In this document: positions 42,420-50,953 of the stretch, piece after piece
Numbering within the stretch: position 1 is the first letter of the stretch
Layout: each line of letters starts with the position of its first letter
Source of the DNA: Mycolicibacter senuensis
GTDB lineage: Bacteria > Actinomycetota > Actinomycetes > Mycobacteriales > Mycobacteriaceae
NCBI RefSeq assembly: GCF_002101885.1
Contig: NZ_LQPS01000046.1
Coordinates: 29,871 to 93,870, forward strand
DNA: 64,000 nucleotides
Reading direction: 5' to 3'
The notes under the pieces: generated by a model
Told to the model about the DNA's origin: nothing
Databases searched by the model: none
The model's input: only the letters and a program-made list of their open reading frames with translations
Program-made: the position numbers and the translations under genes

Positions 42420-43229
42420 ATGGCCGAGACCGTCGGGTTCATCGGGGCCGGCAAGATGGGCGAGCCGATGGTGCTGCGCCTGATCGACGCCGGCTTTTCC
42501 GTGCAGGTGTACGCACGACGGCCCGAGGTGCGCGAACGCCTCGCGGCCGCCGGTGCGGTCCCGGTGGAATCGGTTGCCGCGGTCGCCGCGGAGTCCGACC
42601 TCGTCATCAGCTGCCTGTTCTCCGATGCCCAGCTGCTCGAGATCGCCACCGGTCCCGACGGGCTGCTGGCCAATGCCAAGCCCGGCACCGTGGTGGTCTC
42701 GCACACCACCGGAACGGTGAGCACCCTGACCGACCTGCTGGAGCAGTTCCCGGCTGGGCCGGTGTTGGTGGACGCACCGGTCAGCGGCGGTGCGCACGAC
42801 ATCGCCGCCGGAAAGCTGACGGTGCTGCTCGGTGGTCCCGAGGAGGCGGTGGCTCGTGCCCGGCCGGTGCTGGCCGCCTACGCCGACCCGATCATCACCA
42901 CCGGAGGCCTGGGCACCGCGCTCAACCTCAAACTGATCAACAACGTGCTGTTCGCCTCCAACGCGCAACTCGTCGCGGCCGCCGTCGAATTGGCGAAGAA
43001 CCTCGGGGTGTCCGAAACCAGCCTGTTCTCGGCGCTGGAGCACTGCAGCGGCGGCAGCCGCGCCGCCGGATACGTGCAGTCGGCCGGGGGCGTGGCGAGC
43101 TTCGGTAAAGTCGTCGCGCCCTTTATGCGCAAAGACGTGGCAGCGTGCATCGAGGCCGCCGCCGACCGCGGTGTCGAGCTGGGGCAGCTGCGCACCGTGG
43201 CCGAAACCGGGCCACTGGATCTGTCGTGA
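42420..43229 (+). CDS. 3-hydroxyisobutyrate-dehydrogenase-like NAD(P)-dependent oxidoreductase
   Basis: A 269-residue beta-hydroxyacid dehydrogenase. The N-terminal Rossmann motif is GFIGAGKMGEPM, the substrate-binding segment is DAPVSGGAHDIAAG near residue 118, and the catalytic lysine is in LNLKLINNVLFA near residue 165. The family oxidises 3-hydroxyacids such as 3-hydroxyisobutyrate or reduces the semialdehyde (family knowledge). Divergent from the SDR gene behind an operator copy; its end overlaps the ALDH start by GTGA, so the two enzymes likely catalyse consecutive oxidations. Confidence 0.88.
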   Translation: MAETVGFIGAGKMGEPMVLRLIDAGFSVQVYARRPEVRERLAAAGAVPVESVAAVAAESDLVISCLFSDAQLLEIATGPDGLLANAKPGTVVVSHTTGTVSTLTDLLEQFPAGPVLVDAPVSGGAHDIAAGKLTVLLGGPEEAVARARPVLAAYADPIITTGGLGTALNLKLINNVLFASNAQLVAAAVELAKNLGVSETSLFSALEHCSGGSRAAGYVQSAGGVASFGKVVAPFMRKDVAACIEAAADRGVELGQLRTVAETGPLDLS

Positions 43230-44698
43230 CCGAGCCGGCGGCCGGCGACATCGCCGACCTGCAGAACCTGCTGGAGACGCAGCGGCAGTCGTTCGTCGCC
43301 GACGGGCCGCCCGATGTGGCCGTCCGGCACAATCGCATCGACCGGCTGCTGGCCCTGGTACTCGATAACACCGACGCCTTCGTCGACGCGATGGCCGCGG
43401 ATTTCGGGACCCGGTCGCGGTCGGCGTCGCTGTCGACCGAGCTGATCGGCATGATCCCGGTGATCGAGCACACCAGATCCCATGTCAAGCAATGGATGCG
43501 AGCCGGAAAGCTGATGCGCGCCGCCCGGTTGGCCGGACTGCGGGCCGAGGTGCAGCCCAGCCCGCTCGGCGTGGTCGGGGTCATCGGCCCGTGGAATTTC
43601 CCGCTGCAGCTGGTGGTGCTGCCGGCGGCGGCGGCGTTCGCGGCGGGCAACCGGGTGATGCTCAAGATGTCCGAAATCACCTCGCGTACAGCAGAGCTGA
43701 TGAAGGAGCTGGCGCCGAGATACTTCCCGGCCGACGAACTTGCCGTCGTCACCGGTGGTGCAGACGTCGCGGCCGCGTTCGCGGGCCTGCCGTTCGACCA
43801 CCTGTTCTTCACCGGATCGCCGTCGGTGGGTGCGCTGGTGCAGCGCGCCGCGGCGGACAACCTGGTCCCGGTGACCTTGGAGTTGGGCGGCAAGAACCCC
43901 GTCGTGGTGGCCCCCGGCGCCGACCTCAGTCGATCGGCGGCCCGCATCGCCTCGGCGCGCATGGTCAACGGCGGCCAGGTCTGCGTCTGCCCGGACTATG
44001 TGCTGGTGCCGGAGAACAAGATTGACGCATTCGTCGATGTCGCCCGGCAGACGCTGCGGGAGATGTTCCCGACGATCCTGGCCAACGGCGACTACTGCTC
44101 AGCTGTCAACGAGGCCAACTACGACCGGGTGCTGGGCCTGATCGACGACGCACGCGAACGCGGTGCCAGGGTGGAGACCATCGCGCCGGACGGGGAGGCG
44201 CTGCCGGATCGCGCCTCCCGCAAGATCGCCCCCACCATCGTGCGTGATGTCGATGACACGATGCGCATCGCCGAGGAGGAGATTTTTGGCCCGGTGTTGA
44301 TGGTGCAGGGATACGGCACCGTCGATGAGGCGATCGATGAGATCAATGCGCGTCCGGCCCCGCTGGTCGCCTATTGGTACGGCCCCGACGACGACGGCTT
44401 CCGGGATTTCGTGCGGCGCACCCGAAGTGGGGGCGTGGCCCGCAATGATTTCGCCGCACAGATGATTCCCTCCGATGCTCCCTTCGGGGGCGTGGGGCGC
44501 AGCGGGATGGGCGCCTACCACGGCAAGGCCGGCTTCGACGCCTTCAGCCACTACCGCACCGTCGTCGGCTCCGATCTGCCCTTCAGCCTGACCGGATCCG
44601 CCGCGCCGCCGTTCAAACCGGGGATGCGGTTCTATGCCGACATGATGTTGCGCCGGGCGCGTAACCGGACTCAGCGGCGGCTGGCCAAGCGCGGCTAA
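43226..44698 (+). CDS. Aldehyde dehydrogenase, class 3/coniferyl-aldehyde dehydrogenase-like
   Basis: A 490-residue ALDH of the class 3-like group (shorter N-terminus, hydrophobic/basic C-terminal tail RFYADMMLRRARNRTQRRL). Motifs: GVIGPWNFPLQLVVLPAAAAFAAGNRV, FTGSPSVGA, LELGGKNP (general base), GGQVCVCPDYV (catalytic Cys) and EEEIFGPVL. GTG 43226 overlaps the previous stop. The basic tail may associate with the membrane, as for fatty aldehyde dehydrogenases (inference). It converges on the FadD19-like ligase gene with a 2-bp gap. Confidence 0.88.
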   Translation: MTEPAAGDIADLQNLLETQRQSFVADGPPDVAVRHNRIDRLLALVLDNTDAFVDAMAADFGTRSRSASLSTELIGMIPVIEHTRSHVKQWMRAGKLMRAARLAGLRAEVQPSPLGVVGVIGPWNFPLQLVVLPAAAAFAAGNRVMLKMSEITSRTAELMKELAPRYFPADELAVVTGGADVAAAFAGLPFDHLFFTGSPSVGALVQRAAADNLVPVTLELGGKNPVVVAPGADLSRSAARIASARMVNGGQVCVCPDYVLVPENKIDAFVDVARQTLREMFPTILANGDYCSAVNEANYDRVLGLIDDARERGARVETIAPDGEALPDRASRKIAPTIVRDVDDTMRIAEEEIFGPVLMVQGYGTVDEAIDEINARPAPLVAYWYGPDDDGFRDFVRRTRSGGVARNDFAAQMIPSDAPFGGVGRSGMGAYHGKAGFDAFSHYRTVVGSDLPFSLTGSAAPPFKPGMRFYADMMLRRARNRTQRRLAKRG

Positions 44699-44700
44699 CT

Positions 44701-46350
44701 CTAACCCTGCTCGGCTTGCTCGCGCGCCCACCGATAGTCGGCTTTGCCGGCCGGGCTGCGCACGATCTCCGAGCGGAAGACGATGGCCTTGGGCAGCTTG
44801 TAGCGGGCCAGCGAACCGCCGGCGTGCTCGATCAGCTCGGTGTCGGTAGCGGAGGCGCCGTCGGCGAGGGCGACCACGGCCACCACCTCCTGCCCCCAGC
44901 GTTCGCTGGGCCGGCCGGCCACCACCACGTCGACCACCGCCGGATGTGAGGCGATCGCGGTCTCGACCTCCTCGGCGAAGATCTTCTCCCCGCCGGAGTT
45001 GATCGTCACCGAATCGCGGCCCAGCAGCTCGACCGAGCCGTCGGGCAGATGCCGTGCCCGGTCACCGGGAACGGCGTAACGCACCCCGTCGATCACCGGG
45101 AACGTCGCCGCAGTCTTGGCGGCATCACCCTTGTAGCCCAACGGCACATAGCCGCGCTGCCCGAGCCAGCCCAGGCCGTCGTGGCCGGGTTCCAGTACGG
45201 CGGACAGATCTTCGGTCACCACGCAGGTGTCCGGCCCGGCGCCGAAGGTACCGGTCGAGACTGCGCCCGATGTCGACATATGGCGCATCTGGGCGCCGGT
45301 CTCCGAGGAGCCGACCCCGTCGATGACCATCGCCCCCGGCAGTGCCTCGACGATCTGCTGCTTGACGTACGGGGTCAACAGCGCGCCGCCGTTGGCCACC
45401 ACCATCAGCGACGACACGTCGGCTTCGCCCCGCTGGATCGCCGCGATCAGCGGCCGGGCCATCGCGTCACCGACCACGGTCACCGACAGCACCTTCTCCC
45501 GCTCGATGGTGCGCACCACGTCGTCGGCGTCGAAATGGTCGACCACCGACGGGAAGACCAGGGTCTGGCCGGTGTTGATGGCCGTCATCACCGCCCACTG
45601 CGCGGCGCCGTGGATCAGCGGCGGCAGGATCATCAGCTTGATGCCGGGGTTCTCGCGAGCCGGCCCCACGATGTCGTCGATGGAGCTGACCTCTTCGGCC
45701 GTCATCAAGTTGCGGCCGCCGAACGAGCCCATGAAAATGTCGTGCTGTCGCCACAGCACGCCCTTGGGCATCCCGGTGGTGCCACCGGTGTAGAGCACGT
45801 ACAGGTCGTCGGCGCAGGGCTGCACCGGCGGCGGTTGCGGCGAGCTGTCGGCCAGCACCGTCTCGTAATCCACGGCGCCGTCGAGCAGGGCGTTGCCGGA
45901 GTCGTCGGCGATCTGGATCAGCACCCGCAGCTGGGGCAGATCTGGGAGCACCTCGGCCAGGGTCGGGGCGAACGCGGCGTGATACACCAGTGCGGTGGCG
46001 CCGGAATCAGCCAGTAGGTAAGCCAATTCGTTGCGCACGTAGCGGTAGTTGACGTTGAACGGCGCCACCCTGGCACGGAAGCTGCCCAGCAGGGTCTCGA
46101 TGAACTCGTTGCCGTTGTAGGCGTAGATCCCAAGCAGGTCCTGGCCGGTCTCGTGTCCGAGCAGGTCTGATCGCGGCGTGTGGCAGCCCAGCCCGCGCGA
46201 GTGCAGATAGGACGCCAAGCGGTTGGATCGCTCGACTATCTGTGCGTAGCTGAACCGCCGATCGCCCTGGATCACCAGGTCGCGGTCGGGAATGGCCTCG
46301 GCCACCGCGTCCAGGACGGCTGGAACGGTGAATTGGGTCAAGGTCGCCAC
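44701..46350 (-). CDS. FadD19-like acyl-CoA synthetase
   Basis: A 549-residue AMP-forming ligase of the same FadD19-like subgroup as the 14585 protein: YTGGTTGMPKGVLWRQ near residue 180, GSSETGAQMRH near 335, INSGGEKIFAEEVE near 445 and the terminal KADYRWAREQ. GTG 46350 (MATLTQFTVPAVL) overlaps the isochorismatase-like gene by 13 bp. It is third in the Rieske operon from 47968. Activation of a bulky side-chain acid is suggested by subgroup; not proved. Confidence 0.88.
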   Translation of the reverse strand: MATLTQFTVPAVLDAVAEAIPDRDLVIQGDRRFSYAQIVERSNRLASYLHSRGLGCHTPRSDLLGHETGQDLLGIYAYNGNEFIETLLGSFRARVAPFNVNYRYVRNELAYLLADSGATALVYHAAFAPTLAEVLPDLPQLRVLIQIADDSGNALLDGAVDYETVLADSSPQPPPVQPCADDLYVLYTGGTTGMPKGVLWRQHDIFMGSFGGRNLMTAEEVSSIDDIVGPARENPGIKLMILPPLIHGAAQWAVMTAINTGQTLVFPSVVDHFDADDVVRTIEREKVLSVTVVGDAMARPLIAAIQRGEADVSSLMVVANGGALLTPYVKQQIVEALPGAMVIDGVGSSETGAQMRHMSTSGAVSTGTFGAGPDTCVVTEDLSAVLEPGHDGLGWLGQRGYVPLGYKGDAAKTAATFPVIDGVRYAVPGDRARHLPDGSVELLGRDSVTINSGGEKIFAEEVETAIASHPAVVDVVVAGRPSERWGQEVVAVVALADGASATDTELIEHAGGSLARYKLPKAIVFRSEIVRSPAGKADYRWAREQAEQG

Positions 46351-46955
46351 GTGTGTATCAGCTCCTCGGTGGTGGTGATCGTCGCCAGCAGCGACAGCGT
46401 GTTCTTGATCATCGCAGCCCCGTACTCGGCGGGAACACCGGCCACCGCATCGCGGGGCAGCACCACCCGATAGGCGGCGTTGACCGCGTCCATCACCAGG
46501 TTCGGGATGGCCACATTCAACGAGACCCCGGCCACCACGATCGTCGTCACCCCCAGGTTGCGCAGTACCGCATCCAGGTCGGTCCCGCCCATCGGCCCCA
46601 CCCCGTGGCAGCGGCTCAGCACCAGATCCGTTGGCTCCGGACCGAACTCGGACAGCAGTGTGGCACCGGGGCTGCCCGGATCGATGCTGACAGCGTCGCG
46701 GCCGGCGGCGAACAGGCGCGCGTTGTGGTTGGAGCCACGACCGTCCGGCCGCCGGTGCACCAGGCAGTGCACCACCGGCACCCGGGCGGCCCGAGCCGCC
46801 GGCAGCAGCCGGGCGATGTTCGGACACGCTTCGCGGCGCGCCTCCTCGGCGAGTACCGGCAGGCCGGCGTCGGGGCCGACGACCGCGCCCTGAAGTTCCT
46901 GGGTGACCAGCGCGGTGTGCCCGGGTGCTACCAGATCCGCCAGCGTGCCGGTCAT
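46338..46955 (-). CDS. Isochorismatase-like protein lacking the catalytic triad
   Basis: A 205-residue isochorismatase/cysteine-hydrolase fold. The three catalytic positions are changed: the Asp region (normally VIDMQNDF) reads ALVTQELQG with Glu, the Lys position reads LSRCHGVGP with Arg, and the nucleophile Cys (normally GVxTNVCV) is Ala in GVSLNVAIPN. Cysteine hydrolase activity is therefore unlikely. ATG 46955 (MTGTLADLVAPG) forms an ATGA overlap with the Rieske stop. It might be a binding protein, or a hydrolase with another mechanism (inference). Confidence 0.78.
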   Translation of the reverse strand: MTGTLADLVAPGHTALVTQELQGAVVGPDAGLPVLAEEARREACPNIARLLPAARAARVPVVHCLVHRRPDGRGSNHNARLFAAGRDAVSIDPGSPGATLLSEFGPEPTDLVLSRCHGVGPMGGTDLDAVLRNLGVTTIVVAGVSLNVAIPNLVMDAVNAAYRVVLPRDAVAGVPAEYGAAMIKNTLSLLATITTTEELIHTWRP

Positions 46956-47968
46956 GTCAAAGCGGCATCCACGGATTCCGGTGCCACATCGTAGAACTGG
47001 GTCGCCCACTTCCGCAGCGTCATAAACGGTTTCGCATCCGCCTTGGCCAGCGCCGGGCGCTCGATGTAGCGCTGGTAGCGCCAGATGCCCAGATCGTCTT
47101 CGACGGTGGTCAAGAACTGCTTCTCGACGCGCTCACGGATGTCATCCGGCGGGGCTTGCGAGTCGTCGCCGGGTATCCGCGGCCACCAGATCGAATAGAA
47201 CAGATCCGAGCGGCCCTCGTCGACCGGTGTACAGGTGAAGATCAGCCGGTGCTGCTGGACCCCTTCGAAAATGCTGATCGCTCCGCCGAGGCCGAACAGA
47301 TGCGAGTGGAACCGCAGCGCCATCTGATCGGGGTCGTCGCTGTTGACGTCGGGAAAGCCGGCGATGAAGTGCCATTCCCGGTCGGCCATCTGCCACTCCA
47401 GCACCCTGGGCGTCACGGTGGCGTGGTGCACATACTGGAAATGTGAGCTGTCAGCGGCGTTTTCGGCGACGATCTGCGGATGAACCGGCTCGCCCTCCAG
47501 GCGCCGGGAGAACTCCGGGTAGGCCCGGTAGTAGTCCTGGGGGCCGGCGGTGAACTGGGGGAACTTGCCGAAGATGTCCGGCATCTCCCACTGCGGCTCG
47601 AGGCCGTCGGGGTGGTGCCACAGGAAGACGCAGCCGTGCTGCTCCATGACCGGGTAAACGCCAAGACGCAGCGCCTTGTTGGGCCGGTCCGGCTGATACG
47701 GGATGAATTTGTTGCACCCGTCGGGCCCCCACTGCCAGCCGTGGAACGGGCACTCGACCCGGTCGGCGACCACCTTGCCGCCGTGGCCGAGGTGGGCGCC
47801 GAGGTGTTTGCAGTGCGCCTCCATCACGTGCAGCTCGCCGGACTCGCCCCGGTAGGCGACCATGTCCTCGCCGAAGTAGTGCAGCGCACGGGTCTTGCCG
47901 ACCTCGAATTCGGGTGACCAGCCGACCATGAACCAACCGGTGACTTTCCAGGTAAACGGAACTTTCAT
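46952..47968 (-). CDS. Rieske non-haem iron oxygenase, KshA-like
   Basis: A 338-residue oxygenase component. The Rieske [2Fe-2S] ligands are in AHCKHLGAHLGHGG and ECPFHGWQW (residues about 53-75). The mononuclear iron site is in ENAADSSHFQYVHHATV (two His) with a later acidic residue in VEDDLGIW. Size and layout resemble 3-ketosteroid 9alpha-hydroxylase KshA (family knowledge), but the substrate cannot be read. No reductase gene is nearby. Two operator copies lie between it and the divergent BVMO gene. Confidence 0.89.
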   Translation of the reverse strand: MKVPFTWKVTGWFMVGWSPEFEVGKTRALHYFGEDMVAYRGESGELHVMEAHCKHLGAHLGHGGKVVADRVECPFHGWQWGPDGCNKFIPYQPDRPNKALRLGVYPVMEQHGCVFLWHHPDGLEPQWEMPDIFGKFPQFTAGPQDYYRAYPEFSRRLEGEPVHPQIVAENAADSSHFQYVHHATVTPRVLEWQMADREWHFIAGFPDVNSDDPDQMALRFHSHLFGLGGAISIFEGVQQHRLIFTCTPVDEGRSDLFYSIWWPRIPGDDSQAPPDDIRERVEKQFLTTVEDDLGIWRYQRYIERPALAKADAKPFMTLRKWATQFYDVAPESVDAALT

Positions 47969-48009
47969 CGGGTGTCCTCCCAGCAGTCCAGACTTTATAC
48001 GGAGTACCG

Positions 48010-48028
48010 TACCGTAAACCTATCGGTA
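48010..48028. promoter_or_regulatory. Candidate TACnGTA-N5-TACnGTA operator upstream of the Rieske operon
   Basis: TACCGTAAACCTATCGGTA: first half-site exact, second with two mismatches; another exact TACCGTA overlaps it at 48005-48011. It lies 42 bp upstream of the Rieske gene (47968, minus). With the copy at 48137-48155 it brackets the divergent promoter region. Confidence 0.55.
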
Positions 48029-48136
48029 GCGGAACCACGTCATCGTCGGCAGGGCTTCGATCGCCCGATCTGCGTCAGGGCTTCTCGCGCTCGGTTTAGA
48101 AGAATTCGGCAGTTCCGGTCCGGAAACCGCGCACGA

Positions 48137-48155
48137 TACTGTAACTATTACGGTA
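48137..48155. promoter_or_regulatory. Candidate TACnGTA-N5-TACnGTA operator, perfect copy
   Basis: TACTGTAACTATTACGGTA: both half-sites exact, spacer 5 bp. It lies 16 bp upstream of ATG 48171 of the BVMO gene, close enough for bound repressor to cover the promoter or the 5' leader. Confidence 0.75.
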
Positions 48156-48170
48156 CCCGCGGAGGCGCTG

Positions 48171-49844
48171 ATGGGAGGCTGTCACACCATGGCCCAGACC
48201 GTTGCCGCCGCCGACACGTCGCATTCGGGCGAGCCGAAGCGTTTCGAGGCGGTGGTCATCGGCGCCGGGTTCTCCGGGCTCTACGCGCTGCACAACCTGC
48301 GCGAACTCGGGATCCACACCCGGGTCCTGGAGACGGCTCCCGCAGTCGGCGGGACCTGGCTGGTCAACAGATACCCGGGTGCGCGCTGCGACATCGAGAG
48401 CATCGAGTACTCCTACAGTTTCTCCGAGGAGATCCAGCAGGAGTGGGTCTGGACCGAAACCATGCCGGCCCAACCGGAGATCGAGGCATACCTGAACTTC
48501 GTCGCCGACCGGCTGGACCTGCGCCGCGATATCGCGTTCAACACGAAGGTCATTGCGATGAGCTTCGACGACGACGCCGGGGAGTGGACCCTGACCACTG
48601 AGGCGGGGGAGTGTTTCGTCGCGCCGTTCGTGGTCGCGGCATCCGGAATCCTGTCGGTGCCGTTGGAACCCGATATCGCCGGGATGGACGGGTTCGGAAG
48701 TACCTCGCTGTACACCAGCCGCTGGCCGACCGGCGGGTTCGACCTGAGCGGTAAAAGCGTGGGCGTCGTCGGCACCGGATCCACTGGCGTTCAGCTGATC
48801 CCGGTCGTCGCCCGAGAAGCCGGCCAGCTCTACGTCTTCCAGCGCTCGCCCGCTTACACCCTGCCCTGGCAGGTCCGCCCGTTCGCCCCCGGCGAATTGG
48901 ATGCGCTCAAGGCCGACTACGCCCAGATCCGCGCCGCCCAGCGCGAGCACCCGGTCGGTGCCGCGCGGCTGTCGGCCTTCTCGGTGCTGCTGGACATGCT
49001 GGGCCGGCCACCGGTGACGTCGGCCTCACGCGACGAGCAGCTCCGGGCGATCGAAGAGCACGGGGTGATGGGCGCGTTGAACTGGGGAGACATCTTCTTC
49101 GACATCGAAGCCAACCGGATAGCCGCGCAACTGTACGGCGAAGCGGTTGCCCGCATCGTGCGCGACCCGGCGACGGCGGCCGCGCTGGTGCCCAGCCACC
49201 CGTTCGCCTGTAAGCGACCGATCATCGATCAGGGCTACTACGAGACGTTCAACCGCGACAACGTGACGCTGGTCGATCTTCGGGCCGAGCCGATCACCAC
49301 CGTGACGCCGACCGGGATACGCACCGAGCGGGGTCATTACGACCTCGACGTGATCATCTACGCCACCGGTTTCGACGCCATGACCGGTGCGCTCAGCCGT
49401 ATCGACGTGCGCGGCCGCGACGACGTGTTGCTCCGCGACGTCTGGGCGGACGAGGGGCCGGTGTCCTACCTGGGACTGCAGGTCGCCGGGTTCCCGAATC
49501 TGTTCACCGTCCAAGGCCCCGGTAGCCCCAGCGCGGCGACCAATTTCGTGGCCGCGCTGGAGCAACACGTGGAGTGGATCGGTGACTGCATCGCCTACCT
49601 GCGGGCCAACGGCCACCGCACCATCGAGGCGTTGCCGACCGCCCAAGCCGAGTGGATCGAACACACCACGTCGTTGGTCGCGCCGACCGTGCTGGTTCAC
49701 CCGAGCTGCAATTCCTGGTACAACGGCGGCAACGTCCCCGGCAAGAAGCGGATGTATATGGGTTACACCGGCGGGATCCCGGAATACCGCCGCCGCTGCG
49801 ACGAGATCGCCGCCGGCGGCTACACCGGGTTCAAACTGGGATGA
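48171..49844 (+). CDS. Baeyer-Villiger-type flavin monooxygenase with altered fingerprint
   Basis: A 557-residue class B flavoprotein monooxygenase. FAD motif VVIGAGFSGLYALHNL near residue 27, NADPH motif GVVGTGSTGVQLI near 200, and the cyclohexanone-type segment CKRPIIDQGYYETFNRDNVTL near 345. The BVMO fingerprint FxGxxxHxxxW reads FGSTSLYTSRW, so the Gly is Ser and the His is Tyr. It would insert oxygen next to a ketone to give an ester or lactone (family knowledge), though the changes might alter this. ATG 48171 follows GGAGG; ATG 48189 is an alternative. It overlaps the alpha/beta-hydrolase gene, which could cleave the ester formed. Confidence 0.87.
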   Translation: MGGCHTMAQTVAAADTSHSGEPKRFEAVVIGAGFSGLYALHNLRELGIHTRVLETAPAVGGTWLVNRYPGARCDIESIEYSYSFSEEIQQEWVWTETMPAQPEIEAYLNFVADRLDLRRDIAFNTKVIAMSFDDDAGEWTLTTEAGECFVAPFVVAASGILSVPLEPDIAGMDGFGSTSLYTSRWPTGGFDLSGKSVGVVGTGSTGVQLIPVVAREAGQLYVFQRSPAYTLPWQVRPFAPGELDALKADYAQIRAAQREHPVGAARLSAFSVLLDMLGRPPVTSASRDEQLRAIEEHGVMGALNWGDIFFDIEANRIAAQLYGEAVARIVRDPATAAALVPSHPFACKRPIIDQGYYETFNRDNVTLVDLRAEPITTVTPTGIRTERGHYDLDVIIYATGFDAMTGALSRIDVRGRDDVLLRDVWADEGPVSYLGLQVAGFPNLFTVQGPGSPSAATNFVAALEQHVEWIGDCIAYLRANGHRTIEALPTAQAEWIEHTTSLVAPTVLVHPSCNSWYNGGNVPGKKRMYMGYTGGIPEYRRRCDEIAAGGYTGFKLG

Positions 49845-50953
49845 CGCCGATGGGGTCGACGCAGCGCGTACCACGGATCATCCAGGGGCTGGGCGGGGTG
49901 CTACCCCGGTCGGTCCGCGCGTTGCGGGGCTCATCGGACTGGGCGGCATCCTCACCACGCGGGATGCGCCAGCTGGGAGAGGTGCTGCTCGACGAGCTGA
50001 CGCTGACCGGTATGACACTGCTGGCTCCGACCCCGGTGCTGGCGCGACCGCTGTCGGCGTGCGGCTCGGCGGCCGAAGAGCTGGCAGGCCTGGGAATCGA
50101 CGCCGCCCACACGGCTCCGAACCCGTTGCGGCTGGCGGGAAGTCGCCGACGGCGACTGGTCGGCCTCGCCGTCGACCAGCTGAGCTTCCGGCACGATCCC
50201 CAGCTGCCCCCGTCGTTGGCGGAGTTCGACGGCCCGGCGACCGCGGCCGTCGTGGTGTGCCGCCACCGCGGCGGTCCGCGCCCGTGGCTCATCTGGGTGC
50301 ACGGAGCCGGTCAGGGCAACTGGTCGGATCTGCTGGTGGCGCGCGTGCAGCGGCTGCACCGCCTGGGTTTCAACATCGCGCTGCCGGTCCAGCCCGGCCA
50401 CGGCGTGCGTCGTCGCGCCTGGCCGGCCTACCCCGGCCATGATCCGCTGGCCAACATCGCCGGGATGATGCGCGCGATCTCCGAAGTCCGTGCGGTGGTG
50501 CGGTGGGTGACGCCGCAGGCGACCGCCGTGACGGTGGCCGGCGTGTCGTTGGGCAGTCCGGTCGCCGGGCTGGTGTCGCACCTGGAGTCCGGCGTTGACG
50601 CCGTTGCCGTCTACACTCCGATCGCCGGGCTCAACTCGATGATCGGGCACCATCTGTGGCGGTGGGGACCGGCGGGGCTCTCCGTCGCCGACGCGTTGCG
50701 CTCCGAGACTGCCGTGGCGTTGATGTCGGTGGTCGATCTGTTGGCCACGAATCCGACACCGGCCGCCGATCGCCGGTTGATCGTGGCCGCGCGCCACGAC
50801 CAGATGGCATATCCCGAACCCGCGGTGGCCCTGCACGATCGGTGGGGCGGGAAGCTGTTCTGGCACGACGGCGGGCACGCCGGACATATCCTGTCGCGGC
50901 GAGTGCAGGCGGAGACCGAACGGTTCCTGTCGCAGATCGGCGGTAGCCGATGA
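49841..50953 (+). CDS. Alpha/beta hydrolase
   Basis: A 370-residue protein with the alpha/beta-hydrolase core in residues about 140-365: oxyanion region WLIWVHGAGQGN, nucleophile elbow GVSLGSPVAG (Ser), acid in VAARHDQMAYP and His in HDGGHAGHIL. The first 140 residues are a helical, Arg/Leu-rich N-terminal region. ATG 49841 forms an ATGA overlap with the BVMO stop; ATG 49850 is an alternative. Translational coupling to the monooxygenase suggests hydrolysis of its ester or lactone product (inference). Confidence 0.8.
   Translation: MTPMGSTQRVPRIIQGLGGVLPRSVRALRGSSDWAASSPRGMRQLGEVLLDELTLTGMTLLAPTPVLARPLSACGSAAEELAGLGIDAAHTAPNPLRLAGSRRRRLVGLAVDQLSFRHDPQLPPSLAEFDGPATAAVVVCRHRGGPRPWLIWVHGAGQGNWSDLLVARVQRLHRLGFNIALPVQPGHGVRRRAWPAYPGHDPLANIAGMMRAISEVRAVVRWVTPQATAVTVAGVSLGSPVAGLVSHLESGVDAVAVYTPIAGLNSMIGHHLWRWGPAGLSVADALRSETAVALMSVVDLLATNPTPAADRRLIVAARHDQMAYPEPAVALHDRWGGKLFWHDGGHAGHILSRRVQAETERFLSQIGGSR

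Noticed and set aside
6969..48155. Assigning the operator sites to KstR or KstR2
   Set aside because: The sites lack the AAC..GTT and CAAG..CTTG cores of those regulators as known to me.
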